Assembly (NCBI GenBank): GCA_018806985.1
Contig: JADANN010000108.1
Location: 372,001-436,000, forward strand
From: Angiostrongylus vasorum
Taxonomy: Eukaryota; Nematoda; Chromadorea; Rhabditida; Metastrongylidae
Direction: 5' to 3'
DNA length: 64,000 nt
Every line of letters starts with the position of its first letter. Within the stretch, counting starts at the first letter, position 1. The position numbers and the translations under genes are program-made. Positions 41,942-52,345 of this stretch are shown here, piece after piece. The notes beneath the pieces were generated by a model. The model saw only the letters and a list, made by a program, of their open reading frames with translations. It made no database searches and was not told the origin of the DNA.

Positions 41942-44900
41942 ATCACCTGCATCACCCGTATTTATATTGGCCGTGGAGTGACTCAAGTGCTCGAAAGTAA
42001 TTTTCTCCACCTCCATTTCTCCCTGTCAGGCGGTACAGTAGCTCTGCGAAAGATTCGCAAACCATCGTATGTGTCTTCAAAAATCTTTGTGGATAACCCT
42101 GACAAACGGATAAGTGGATTTTCTGTTGTGTTCTTGACATCTTTAGGAAGCAGCTCGCTAACAATACTTTCCATCTGTTGTGGTTCAGACGCATCAGATA
42201 CTCACCCCACAATACCTTCAATATTTGGGCATGCAGAAGTTCCTGTGTAGTCGTTGATATTGGTCGCAACATCGGTTTCACTCCATCGCCCGTGTGATAC
42301 GGGATACTTACAGCGTCGTTTCTTTCGACTGCATGTTCCATGAACTGAATAACATTCTATTCCGGTTAGGTAGCAACCGGGTTACTGACAAATACGTTTA
42401 TAGAGGAAGAATCGTGGAGTCGAAGTGGTGGGCACGGAGTCAGATGTTCTTTGTTCTTTTCACTATATCCTCGGTGCAGTTGAAGGCTTTCTAAGCCACT
42501 CGCTTCTTTCTACTGAAGTTTGAAGCTATTTCGCTCATCGTTTTGATTTCTCGACCTAGAAAGGCGTTGCTGTCGGCGATAACTATTCCGTTGAGCGCGA
42601 ATAGGGCACACGAACCCAATCCGTTCCTCATGAACATCGTTCTTGTGAGATTTAGTCGAAGACCAATCTCTCAACAGGTTTCATCAAAGTCGACAATCAT
42701 TCGTTCAAATTCATGAATGTGTGATGTTATAAAAACGTTCTCACCAGCAAAGCAGAGGTTCCGCAACTGTCGATTTTCACTCCCACGTTGTTCCACTTCA
42801 ATGTTCGCATGACCTTGCAGTGAATAATTTCGGCGAGATAGCGTCGTCTTTCCTAACCTCTCTTTTGACGTCAATACTAATATTGTTGCAGTATGACATC
42901 TTGACTGTAGAATTCTTATACTTTATATGACGGGAACACCCTGGAGGTCCAGGAGTTGCACAAGTGTTTGTACCTCATTTGGGTCAAAGGCTTTGCTTAA
43001 ATCGATGAAAGTGGGACAGTGTAGTCCTTTGAACTTTTACGATAATTCAGTGGGCCTTGTTATCTTATAGAGTGGTCCATTGTATTGGTCCTTTTTGAAA
43101 CTGCTCACTCACATGGCTGTCATTTCTCCAGTGTTCTGTCAATTTTGCATAGCATGTCTCGAGTGAAGAGTTTATAGACGACAGAAAGCAAGCGGATTAG
43201 GCAATAGTTGCCAATGCCGTGTAGGTCACCGTTCTTGAACATTAGCACGGTCTTGCTAACCTTGCAGTGAGTAGGAATCTTGCATTCTAATTGGTAGCAT
43301 GTGAAGGCCAAGAGAGTGTATTGATTAGGAAAGTTGTTCAGATGTTGGGGTCTTACCCTTTCCGGACCAGGTATTGTTCGATTTCTTCACCGTCAAAAAA
43401 GTACGTTGGATTTCAAAAGAACGAACAGGTGGGACGACATTTGTATCCTCCCTTATTTCGAATGAAGGAGATGGAAGTGGCTGTTCGAAAAATCCGAGTA
43501 TCAGGAGATCACAGAAGTATTCGTGAATAATTGAAGTGAACGTTGACATTGACCCCATTGCTTTTCTGGAAGCTGTAATTGTTTCGCCTGGGCGTCGGAG
43601 TGTAATCATCTTGGTTTTCTAGCCAATGAGGTTTCGGTGGATTTTGCGAATGCTATTTCCAGCCTCTGCAGCTTTGACCATAACTACTGCTCCTGTCTGT
43701 TTAGGATCTTTTTTGTCGTCTTTCTGCAGTATGTTGAAAGTTTGGGCGTGAGTAGGCAGTTGCTTTTGATTCGCGCGATTTCACTTCGCGTATCAACTCG
43801 AGTTTTTATGGGGACAGACGTCTCTTAGTGACTTTCACACTCCCAGCTTTCATAGAGCTGATGAGGATGTTGAATATGCTGATAGTATTCCTCGTTGCTG
43901 TTAATAACGGCATCCTTCTAAGAGCCTCATAATGATCCCAATAAATCCCAGTTTATGGTCGCTTTGGGACTTCGTTTTTTGGACTTGACCGCTTTTTTCT
44001 TCGTTCCACGAAAGAAGGTATCTTGCTTAAATCAGGCTATCGTCCGACACAGTGTTAAATTTTGTGAAAATAGCGACTAGACAACGCCTTCGATTTATTA
44101 CGATGTTGCCTATTTTGCTTTAATATTCTCCTTTGGGAGACTCCAACGTCCAGTGTAGATAGTGGGGGTCCTGGAATTGTGAGTTACCATGGAGAGTATT
44201 TGTCGTAATGTCAAAAGACCGTTTAAATTGCTCCTTCTACTGTAATCGTGAGTCGCAATGCAACTTTCCTCAGACATTTTTCGAGCTCCAGTCTTATCGT
44301 TGAAATCCTCAATGATACCTTAAAGAATGTATGGTCAGTGTTCTACTCTTGGGTAGATATGAGGTTGTCAGTGACAAGATTTGTTCAATCTTGTTCTTGA
44401 ATGAGGGTTTTTTTTGTTCACGACCTCGTTTTTGCACAGAAGTAAAACATTGGCTTATTGAACAATTCTGAGATGCCTGATATTCTCTGTCCCCCTTCCC
44501 TACTTCCCTCAGTCCATACAGAACGCGACGGTTTCGTCTTCATCAAAGATTGTTGTTCCCACGTAAACATCGAAGATTGTTAGAGCCCATATTGACCCAC
44601 ATCTCTTCAATCGCAAGCGCCTGATTAGGATGCTTAGCGGTTTGAAGGAATTGACGGGTATGGCCGAACACGTGTTGACCAGAACGTCGTTGCCGCTGAC
44701 TCCTCTATTGTTGCATGTTCTGAGGAATAGTTCTCCTCATGTTTTACAGTCGGCATTGAGTGGGTGACGTCTTCTCGTCTCAGCCAATTCGATGACGTGA
44801 TACCTTATCCTTCTTGTCTGCATCATTAGGTCTTCAATGAAAACACAACTATAAGTACATCTCTCACGCTACTCCTTCTAGATTCGGCAGCCCAGAAAGG

Positions 44901-44960
44901 CGCTAAGAATTTACCTGCCTCTACGTGCTCGCTCACTCCAGTTGCCGTTAGAGAACTCAT
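41942..44960 (-). mobile_element. RTE-type retrotransposon, nearly full length (copy C)
   Basis: Reading the minus strand from 44960. APE-type endonuclease blocks: EDLMMQTRRIRYHVIELAET near 44850-44790; the GN-RG-GV-VLVNT region near 44710-44660; a VIxDFN equivalent (EDFNDKTGARK) near 44315-44280; WSLPKGEY near 44150-44125; and a decayed SDH region near 44045. A linker with KLELIREVKS follows near 43800. RT blocks: FKNGDLHGIGNY (about 43240-43205), FIDL motif A near 43000, and the catalytic-site equivalent FAGEN at 42751-42737 where FADD is expected. A diverged C-terminal block WGEYLMRLNHNRW lies near 42215-42175, and the 3' tail is at 41942-41960. About 3 kb, many frameshifts and stops, catalytic Asp pair lost. 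It provides the best view of the family's layout in this window. Confidence 0.85.
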
Positions 44961-45009
44961 TCGAGGTCAAAGAAAGGGACGCATCTGTTCTATTGTGTTT
45001 GTCTATTTT

Positions 45010-45400
45010 TTGAGTACCCTCCCAACGGTTCACTCCCTCATCGTGGCTGGGAGGTATTCCTGGGAGCCGGACTGCTGTGTACAGTGGGTGGATTCATCCC
45101 CAAAGTAGGGTCTGCCAACCTGAGAAGAAGGTCTACCAAGCTGAGAAGTTTCCATCAGGAAGCCCAGCTAAGAGTGAACCAGTACCAGGATCCGTCACCA
45201 TCTTGGAACCAAACTAGTCGTTACAAGGCCGGCGACTGCCTCTGGTGGTGACGATCCGGGGAAGACTTTGGCCAAGCTGACCTCCGGACTCCAGGGCAAC
45301 ACTATGGTTCAATTAGCGAAACTCCGAAAAATGGAGAATATACTGAGGCTCGCACAACCAGTGAGGACGGGCCATCAATGTATCCAAGTATCCAAGTATT
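45010..45400 (+). repeat. SR-D short retroposon copy with 8-bp tail units
   Basis: Full-length copy ending ggacgggccatcaatg followed by tandem tatccaag units (45384-45400). Lies directly beside the 5' end of RTE copy C, in the opposite orientation. Confidence 0.8.
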
Positions 45401-45454
45401 TTTGACTACTAGTACCTTCACGAGCTCTCATCTTGGGGCTTTATATACCAACGA

Positions 45455-45710
45455 AGCTTGCAGTCCTTCCCGGAGTATAGCAAGCTTATTTGTTGGAGGC
45501 GTTTTCTAACCACCTCATATTTTACTGGCCGTCATCTGATTGCAGGCTTTTGGCCGGTATGGTTTATAGAATGCGGTCTGCATGAACAAGGAAGCATCCA
45601 CACACGCATGCATGAGAACGATTATGCAAACGTAAAAAGTATATGTCAAGGTGGAACCAAAGAAACATGGAGCCCGTGCCATGAATCCACCAGTGTCTCC
45701 GAAAAGATAA
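45455..45710 (+). repeat. Repeat R5 (pair with 60240-60475)
   Basis: Blocks shared in order: agcttatttgttggaggcg, ctaaccacctcat, gtcatctgattgcaggcttt, gaatgcggtctgcatga, acacacgcatgcatga, gtatatgtcaa and ccatgaatccacc. Function and class unknown. Confidence 0.6.
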
Positions 45711-45924
45711 TTTGTTCTAAATTAAGTTTTGTGAATGCACTCCAGAAAAGGCATTGATGGATTTGCTTCGTGTTATTGTTTACCAGTTAAACGTGGAATA
45801 TTCGAACCCTCTGTTACATCTACTGTGAGCATTTCACCAGTCCTCGCATTCTATTTGTTTCCTCGTACCCATCATCCACGGAGGTTCTCCAACTTTTTAC
45901 GTGTGGCTTCAGTCGCCGCTTGAG

Positions 45925-46155
45925 GATCCTTTCATCATGAATATCGTTGAATGCTGGTCGAGTCAATTCCTTCTGGAGTCCTGAGATAGCCAGACAACAG
46001 CGTTCCTACTTGGGCTGCAGAGAGTGAATTTTCTTAGATAAGTCCGGCACAAGTTTCCCGACCCCACAGGAATCAGAGGCTTGGTGATCACGGAGCGGAG
46101 ACGAATCAATACCACGCTCGTGATGACCGGCATCACCACCGCTGTGCTACTCGCA
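45925..46155 (-). repeat. SINE-B partial copy
   Basis: Head at 46155-46090 on the minus strand (A box near 46140, B-box-like region near 46098), core at 46040-46085, then the 'cagcattcaacgat' 3' block ending near 45930. Confidence 0.75.
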
Positions 46156-46334
46156 AAAGTAGAACAACGCTATACGCAGTTCGGGACAAAGATGGGTGAC
46201 GTTTCGACGGCCGCCTCCACTTTTATCACCAAAAACATTTGAATTTTTGTGCCTGCCGTTGTGTATTTTCACGAGTTCTGTCATTCACCGACTGTCGAAG
46301 GGTTTACATTGAAAAGGCCAATAAAGATGTCGTT

Positions 46335-46546
46335 GTTTCTTGAAGGTCTTTTGTTCACAATGCGGTGAATTCTCTTCGCCAGTCGAAAACGGGCGACAAA
46401 AAGACGAACGACTGTTCGCCGATCTAAGAGCATTCCATCGAGCCGAAAGAAGGAAACGATCAATTTTTGCGTTTTATAAGAACGTCATTAAAACACGTTC
46501 AAAACAACAAGCGCATCACTCTTTTCCTTACTTCATTAAACAGTAA
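46335..46546 (+). other. Exon-like open frame, strand ambiguous
   Basis: The plus frame encodes CSQCGEFSSPVENG followed by a basic helix-prone stretch (FHRAERRKRSIFAFYKN) to TAA at 46544-46546. The minus strand is also open over 46463-46281 (60 codons). GC content is higher than in flanks, but no start codon, clear splice pair or family is visible. Confidence 0.2.
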
Positions 46547-47099
46547 CGTCAATAAGGGTATTAAGCGACCTGAATCCCGCGATTTTTTTGTTCGATCTTC
46601 GTTCAGAAATCTTGCTATCTCCGCACATAACTGCGCCAAGGTTTCAATTCGCCCTGAAAAACTCTAACAAATGACAGGGTCCTGGCAGTTCTCAATAAAT
46701 TCAGGCATAGCCAGCTACATTTCAGAGATGACGAAAGATTCCCCACAAACTCGAACAAAAGACGTGAAACTTCCAATTATCGAGTCATTGAATAACCCTG
46801 ATTATAGTCTACTGGTCCATAGCAGGTTGGCTACCTCCTTACAAAACTAGTGTGCATTAAAACTTCTTGAAACTTTTTCCAAACGCCTCTTTTTATCATG
46901 TGTGTCTACTATTAAATGTAAGAAGCTGTTTTAAACAATTGCTTATAATTTTTTTTGTGCTGTAGTGGCATATGGCATGCCCGCATTTCTGTAACGGTAT
47001 CAGCAAATCAGCCCCAGTCTTGTATCGGAGGATAAAAACATGTTGAGGAAACAAAAACATTGGGACATGTGGGTAGTCCAATTCAACTCATCTTGTGGG
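46547..47099. other. Interval without a supported gene
   Basis: Short frames only; nothing recognised. Confidence 0.4.
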
Positions 47100-48060
47100 C
47101 AAAACAATAACCTTCGCAACACTATAAGTTTTTATCATTCAAAGGTTTTCATCAATGCGTCGTTTTTTTTGTTCTGCAATCGCGAAGTTGTTTTACAGCA
47201 TACATTTACTTCCATGGAAAAACACAATACAATACAACAGTAGCTGACGTTTCGGCAGTATCGCCCTCTTCAGGGCCTGGAAGGGTATACTGATATACAA
47301 TTTACTAGGCCAAACGCTTCAACAACACTTACAAAAAGACGAAAAACTCTATGGTAATTACATGGTCATCAGCTTCTCGAAAAAACTCACCGCTTTTTTT
47401 CGTGACTTCCAACGAGGAAGTTTAGAACAGCTGATTATAGTCGCATATGGGCGATGACTGCACCACCCCTCACCAGAAGCTGATGCGAAGATACGGGGCC
47501 AGGTCGGGTGTGACCTGCGGTCATTCCTCCCTTCTATTCATTGTAGGGTTTTTTGGCATTTATCAAAAAAGCCTCAAGAAGTTTTCGCGCTGGTGTTTTA
47601 GTCTCCTGCGCAAGGATATTGACTTTTACTTCAAAATCGTCCCCGCTATGCTTTTTGTATCCTATGCGTGCCTAGTGGGGTACCTCGTCTTAGTTTTCGT
47701 TTGCCATCTAGGTCCTTTCGCCAATATATTCATCTCCGCAACTATTACAAGAGATCAGGTATATCGTACCTGAACTCATGCAATCACCGTGCCTGCCATA
47801 AGGGCAAATTACGCAATTTGTTGTTTCACATAGACGGTCATACAGGCGGTTGCGAACTAACTGACGACGTAGAGTAGCCGGTGGTATTTCAACTATAGCT
47901 ACCGACTCCTCTAGACCTCCCCCTTCTTGGATATCGTTTTATAGCTACGCTTACTTCATCGCTAATCAACGGCAACATAAACGGGACTTTCTTTTGGCCC
48001 AACCGTTAGTTTGCTGACGTCGCTTTCCATCTAAACTTATCTCTTGGGGTTACTATTTTG
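47100..48060 (-). mobile_element. Penelope-like element, linker, GIY-YIG domain and 3' terminal repeat
   Basis: Minus strand: the linker before GIY-YIG (about 48000-47790) matches 62640-62830, including the IPPATL-like region and Cys-rich segment. The GIY-YIG block SCNSCGDEYIGE is at about 47756-47720. Then HSGDDFEVKVNILAQETKT and ARKLLEAFLINAKK follow, ending at the stop 47472-47470. The fast-evolving middle of the nuclease has stops and frameshifts. Downstream the terminal repeat (47469-47130) contains a hammerhead-like motif at 47278-47242. The plus-strand ORFs 47447-47773 and 47668-47877 are antisense shadows. Confidence 0.8.
47242..47278 (-). ncRNA. Hammerhead-like ribozyme motif downstream of a PLE ORF, subfamily B
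   Basis: Minus strand: CAGGCC, CUGAAGA, G, stem II GGC/GCC, GAAAC, GUC, AGCU. It lies 191 nt past the PLE stop codon. The first stem I pair is a C-A mismatch. Confidence 0.5.
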
Positions 48061-48179
48061 AAGCCATCAGAGATGTCTCTGCCGTAGGGTCAGAGTTACT
48101 GTTGTGTTGTTTATGTTTTTGTACCGAACTAAACGTGTGCTGTATGACAGCCTCGCAGTTGCTGAAGAAGAAAACGACG

Positions 48180-48730
48180 CATTAATAATCCAATGCCGAG
48201 GTTAATAGAAAGTTGGTCCTGGATACTAGTTTACCCCAGAAATTGTCCGTCGTCACAGTTTTGAAAAAAAAAGAAACAAAAACGAACATGTATCTTACAG
48301 CCAAAAATTTTTTTGACTTTCAATGGTTTTTCATTTTGGCTAAAGCGCGCTGTATTCCTCAGAATGGCATGGTTGTTTTTTTCGTCATCAACCATATGCG
48401 ACTATAATCAGCTGTTCCAATCCTCCCTTATTGGAAGTCACGAAAAAAGCGGTGAGTGTTTCGAGAAGCTGTTGTTCATGTAATTGCCAGAGTTTTTCGT
48501 CTTTTGTAAGTGTTATTGAAGCGTTTGGCCTAGTAAATTGTATATCACTATACCCTTCCAGGCTCTGAAGAAGGCTATACTGCCGAAACGTCAGCTGGTG
48601 TTGTATTGTATTGTGTTTTTCTATGGAAGTGAATGCATGCTGTTTAACAACCTCGCGATTGCTGAATAAGAAAACGACGCATTTACAATCCAATGCCGAG
48701 GTTAATAAAAAGTCGATCCCAGGGAACAGC
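48180..48730 (+). repeat. PLE terminal-repeat pieces, subfamily B
   Basis: 48187-48225 and 48688-48722 carry the 'aatgccgaggttaata' junction. 48415-48660 is a solo terminal repeat: tcgagaagctgttgttcatg, cgtcttttgtaagtgtt, gcgtttggcctagtaaattg, hammerhead-like motif, then aacctcgcgattgctg. Confidence 0.65.
48558..48598 (+). ncRNA. Hammerhead-like ribozyme motif, subfamily B (intact core)
   Basis: CCAGGCU (48558-48564) pairs with AGCUGG (48593-48598), leaving one bulged G. CUGAAGA is at 48565-48571, the extra A at 48572, stem II GGC/GCC at 48573-48575 and 48582-48584, GAAAC at 48585-48589 and GUC at 48590-48592. Best-preserved subfamily B copy. Confidence 0.6.
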
Positions 48731-48964
48731 TACAAGGCTTTTTTATTATAAGCTACAATCACTGAACCCTCCCGCCTTGCTTATCGCCTTATTAGTTTGA
48801 GTGGTTCTGGTTGTTGAAGCGCACAATGGGGATTTCATAATTTTTACAAAGTCATCCCAGCTAAGAATGCCTGCAAAAATTTCCTATTTGAACTAGTTAT
48901 CAGCCATTTTTCATCACATTTCGAATTCAAAGAATAGGATGAGATTAAACACCGGCTCGTACCA

Positions 48965-49284
48965 TCAGCAATAGCCTCTTTCTTTTTTACTGCTGGGTTT
49001 TTGAACAGGTGCCTGATGCTTTTGTTTTTGGCTTCGGAACCGGCCCTCTGCATTTTGCGTTGCCGCATAGACCGACACACGATTCTGAGAATTTACAGGA
49101 TGGTTGACAAGAACTGCGCATTCATTTAGTGAAACTTATTCCAGCTTACGCCACTTCTTTTCAAATTAAGGAAGTCGTTTGGAAGCGCCATTTCTGCTTG
49201 TTCCCACTCGATATCGCTGAGACTCGATAAATTCTCTCCTTCTTGGTCAGCTGGAACTGGCGGCAGAGAACAGTCTTTCGGCAG
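48965..49284 (-). CDS. Two-exon gene fragment, unassigned protein
   Basis: Exon a, 49284-49150: preceded by TGTGTTTCAG, exactly 45 codons, followed by GTAAGC. The intron 49149-49085 is 65 nt, ends AAATTCTCAG, and is typical in size for nematodes. Exon b, 49084-48965: 39 codons plus TGA, same phase (0). The acidic first part (VPADQEGENLSSLSDIEWEQ) is followed by a basic end (RSQKQKHQAPVQKPSSKKER). Two matching splice sites, frame continuity and good codon balance make this the best host-gene evidence in the window. No upstream exon is certain; a 61-codon minus frame ending at 49511 (up to about 49712) could belong to it. No domain recognised. Confidence 0.45.
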
Positions 49285-49510
49285 CTGAAACACAACTGAA
49301 GACGAAACGAAACTCTCCAGCACACCATCCAAATTGAATGCAACGAAAAAAAAATCGAAAAAAAAGTTCACTGCGCGGACTGACTCTGACTCTGAATTAT
49401 ACTGTTTTGACTTTTGACTCCCAGACTTGAGTCAGATCCAATAAGCTTTTTGGAGATGAACTAGATTGTCCCTTGAAGTGACATACATGGTTCCTACTAC
49501 TGCAGTCCTT

Positions 49511-49712
49511 CTAATGGTGTAATCCTGGTTTATGTCCCATTTGAGAGTGTACAAGCTCATACATGTTGATAAGCAAGATCGAGCGATTAAGACTTTTTAA
49601 ATGAACAATGTTAGCAGGAGATTTCTGGTGAAGTGAAGAATGCAAACAAAATCCTCCAACAACCAACAAGTCACTGCTCAATTTCGACTGCATAAAGTGC
49701 TCATTGTTAAGA
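49511..49712 (-). CDS. Possible upstream exon of the 48965-49284 gene
   Basis: A minus frame opens after an ATGGCAG-type acceptor near 49712 and runs through KLSSDLLVVGGFCLHSSLHQ, KSPANIVHLKSLNRSILLIN and MYELVHSQMG to a TAG at 49511-49513. Composition is protein-like. Linkage to the downstream exons is not demonstrated; the stop would require a donor before it. A SINE-A copy truncates the region at 49776. Confidence 0.25.
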
Positions 49713-49775
49713 TCCTGCCATGTTTATGTTGCTTCTGTTGCTCCTTTATTTAATACTCCTTGAATACACTGAAAG

Positions 49776-50030
49776 GGCGAGCCTAGCGCAGCGGTTAAAG
49801 ATGGTAAGCAAAACACACGGGTTCGATCCCCCTAGCCAGGCTCACCAAGCTTCCCGTCCCGCCGGGTCGGCAAATTGGTACCAGACTCGTTTCGAGGATA
49901 GCAGCAGTGACTTCATACATTAGTAGGCCACCGAGAGTCATTTCATACGTCAGAAATGCATTCAATCGCCTCTAACGATGCTTGGTGAAGTTGAATGCAT
50001 GACACATCCCTCAGATTGATAAAGCCGAGA
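49776..50030 (+). repeat. SINE-A copy
   Basis: A box tagcgcagcggttaaag at 49783-49799, B box gggttcgatcccc at 49819-49831 (nearly perfect pol III consensus), core at 49840-49895, 3' end tcattccttc-like tail near 50040. Confidence 0.8.
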
Positions 50031-50039
50031 GTTTACCCT

Positions 50040-50160
50040 TCATCCTTCATTGATTGATTTCTAAATGCACATTTAGAAATTCGATGGCTGACTTTACGGC
50101 GATTTCGCTTCCTCAGAGCCTGGACGTATTTTAGGTAACAATAGCCTTGTAGTTTTCAAA
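50040..50160 (-). repeat. PLE terminal-repeat remnant, subfamily B
   Basis: Minus strand CCAGGCU, CUGAGGA, hairpin GCG/CGC, then CGUAAAG instead of CGAAAC, GUC, AGCC (50122-50084). Architecture kept, GAAA core lost. Confidence 0.5.
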
Positions 50161-50267
50161 GTATTACCAACGGATAATCATATCAATAACAACCGCTCTG
50201 CACAAAAATAGCGTCGTTGGGTGATTATGGTTTATTCGGGAGAGATGCTCAACTGAGAAAGATCCTG

Positions 50268-50334
50268 CTTGATGGGCTACGAAGACGCCACTTCGAGAAC
50301 ACGAGCAGCTGTGGACCATCGACTTGGATCATTG
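50268..50334 (+). repeat. PLE terminal-repeat piece, subfamily A, truncated before its ribozyme
   Basis: The subfamily A upstream block (agaacacgagcagctgtggac, read in two parts, then catcgacttggatcattgg) runs straight into PLE coding sequence at about 50335. The hammerhead-like motif that normally follows is missing. Confidence 0.5.
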
Positions 50335-51260
50335 GAAGTTAGACCTATCATCAGTTATATAATCGGACTAACGGATAGAATAGCGTAGTTCCTAAACCTC
50401 ATCCTGACCCAGTTGCTGAAATTCATTCCAACCCATTTATTTAATATTAAAATACTCCTAGATCACCGACTATGCGCCCAATCAAACAGCATGCATGTAG
50501 TAGAGTAATTCGATGTTACTTCACTTCATACTAATGTGTCTAATGACATCACAATTCAATCCATTCTCGAGTTGCTCGTAGAACACGAAAAGAAAATAAA
50601 CATGTATAGCTTGTCGATTCAACAACTAATAACTCTCTTAAACTCAGTGTGTTAGTTGTTCAATCTTTAGGCGAGCAGAGAGATATTTCGCACAAATTAG
50701 AGGGTTGACAATGGGCCAACGACTAGCATCAAGCCTTGCCATCTCTTTTATGTCCAAGGTGGAAGCTTTAGTTCTCAATCGCCGACCTTCGCTCTACTGT
50801 CGATACTCAGATGAGTGCTTCATCGTCTGTTCCACACAAGAACAGATGGACGAGTGCTTTGAACTGTTAAACAGACAGTCGGAGTATATAAAATTCACGC
50901 GGCAAAAGTCAACTGGGAACTGGTTGTCGTTCTTAAACATACAAATAAAGATTTAGAAAGTGGCTACATAACAATCGATAACCAAGTAGCAGAAATATGC
51001 TAGTGCACTACTTCTCCTCTCACCTTTCAGACATAGCAAAAGCACTCATTAAAAAACATTTACTGAACGGCTAAAAAATGTGTGCATAGAAAAAGAGGAA
51101 AGAAAGGAATCCTCAAAATTTGCTCGAAAAATAGCCATTTCCAATGGCTATGAAACAGAAGCCACTAGGGTCAGACCAAAAGCTACGGTTGTTCCCCAAA
51201 ATAGTAAAAGAAACCTTTGGTGCTTCCAACCACTGCGCCACACGTGCCCTTTCACCCAGT
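50335..51260 (+). mobile_element. Penelope-like element, reverse transcriptase fragment
   Basis: Telomerase-related RT of the Penelope class, broken. VRPIIS at 50336-50353; ILTQLLKFIPTHLFN near 50398-50442; motif A FDVTSLHTNVSND near 50509-50547. Then the GLTMGQRLASSLAISFMSKV block (50699-50758, equivalent to the G-x-P-x-G region), and the catalytic site YSDE at 50804-50815 where YIDD is expected. ESSKFARKIAISNGYE lies near 51110-51157. A TAG at 50383-50385 and frameshifts interrupt it. No GIY-YIG domain follows; an RTE fragment begins at 51360. Confidence 0.8.
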
Positions 51261-51359
51261 CAACAAGTATATTAGACGGTAATTGTAAAGAATCCCTCGG
51301 TCACCCTTCTTTGGTGGGATGAGCGTGCGCAGCGTTCTCCACTAATATGGAATCTTTTT

Positions 51360-51800
51360 TCCCTTTCGTAGGTAAGATGTATGGGTTGCGAAAAGTAGAT
51401 GCTAGGAGCTTCCCGTGTCACGCTAGTAACGGAAGAGATCCAAGGCTTTGACTTGTGTCAACGATCAAAAATCAAAAGTACAGTCCCACAGGGCAAACTG
51501 TCGAAGATAAGGTGAGCCGGAGATGTAATGCGTACGAACGACAACCGACTGAGAAGCGGAGTTAGGGACTGGATTCCTCGGGTTGTCAAACATGATCAGG
51601 AAGACCACCAACCTGATGGTCAGAGTTCCTCACGAAGAACCTAGAAAACAAGTATAATGCTCAGAAAGTTTCTAGAGCGAGCAGAACCCATTGGGCTACT
51701 ATTGCACGCGACAGAGAAAAGTGTAAAATTTACTGGCTCCCGCTCGAGTCACTCAACGATCAATAATACGACTGATGGTTTGGCTAGCCAGTTCTTATTA
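51360..51800 (+). mobile_element. RTE retrotransposon, 3' fragment (copy G)
   Basis: C-terminal block: VKQR-like region, then gccggagatgtaatgcgtac (GHVMR equivalent), gactggattcctcggg (DWIPR) and aagaccaccaacctgatgg (KTTNPMV-type). The end cacgcgacagagaaaag and a gatggtttggctag terminus match copies A and D. Confidence 0.8.
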
Positions 51801-52084
51801 CAGCCACCGTGTTCTTCCTCCAAAAACGTCAGTGTTATAAACTTATAAAGATGAGCCTCCAGTCGTACTTCATACACAGTTTGCGCACACATTTTTTCAC
51901 TTCACAAGACTCTATTTCACATCGTGTGGATTCTTAAGCTAATGCATTCGAACTTTTCCTTGCATCTATGACCAACGAATATCTTCGGATTTTTGGTGTG
52001 GACTCGGCTGCTGCTTGCAATTTTTTGTCTTCTTCATAAATATCACTGAATAACGGCTGAGTATCAGTATCAGTATCATTTGCA

Positions 52085-52345
52085 TCACTTGATCGGAAGT
52101 CGGAGGCGCTCTGCAACACAAGTGGAATCGATCCCCCTCATCCATGGCACACCAACCCTTCCATCCCTCCGGAGGCAAATTGGTACCACACTTGTCTGGG
52201 AGGATAGCAGCACTGGCTCGATACATCATTAGACCACCGCGAGTCATTGTAAAGGCCAGATATGCATTCAATCACCTTCAAACGATGCTTAATGAAGTTT
52301 AATGCATAGCGCATTCCTCAGAGATTGATCAAAGTCGAGAGCTTT
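52085..52345 (+). repeat. SINE-A copy
   Basis: Head truncated (starts cggaagtcggaggcgctc); B box gaatcgatcccc at 52124-52135; core partly deleted (ccctccggaggcaaattgg); 3' end gtcgagagctttttttt at 52334. Confidence 0.75.

Noticed and set aside
42030..42305. Apparent unrelated 275-bp insertion with a coding-like frame inside RTE copy C
   Set aside because: Its length equals the missing RTE segment and the frame WGEYLMRLNHNRW aligns with the RTE block W-x-GHVMR-x-NDNRW. It is diverged RTE sequence with frameshifts, not a captured exon.
47447..47773. Plus-strand 108-codon ORF with a membrane-like segment
   Set aside because: The minus strand here clearly encodes the PLE GIY-YIG domain, so this frame is an antisense shadow.
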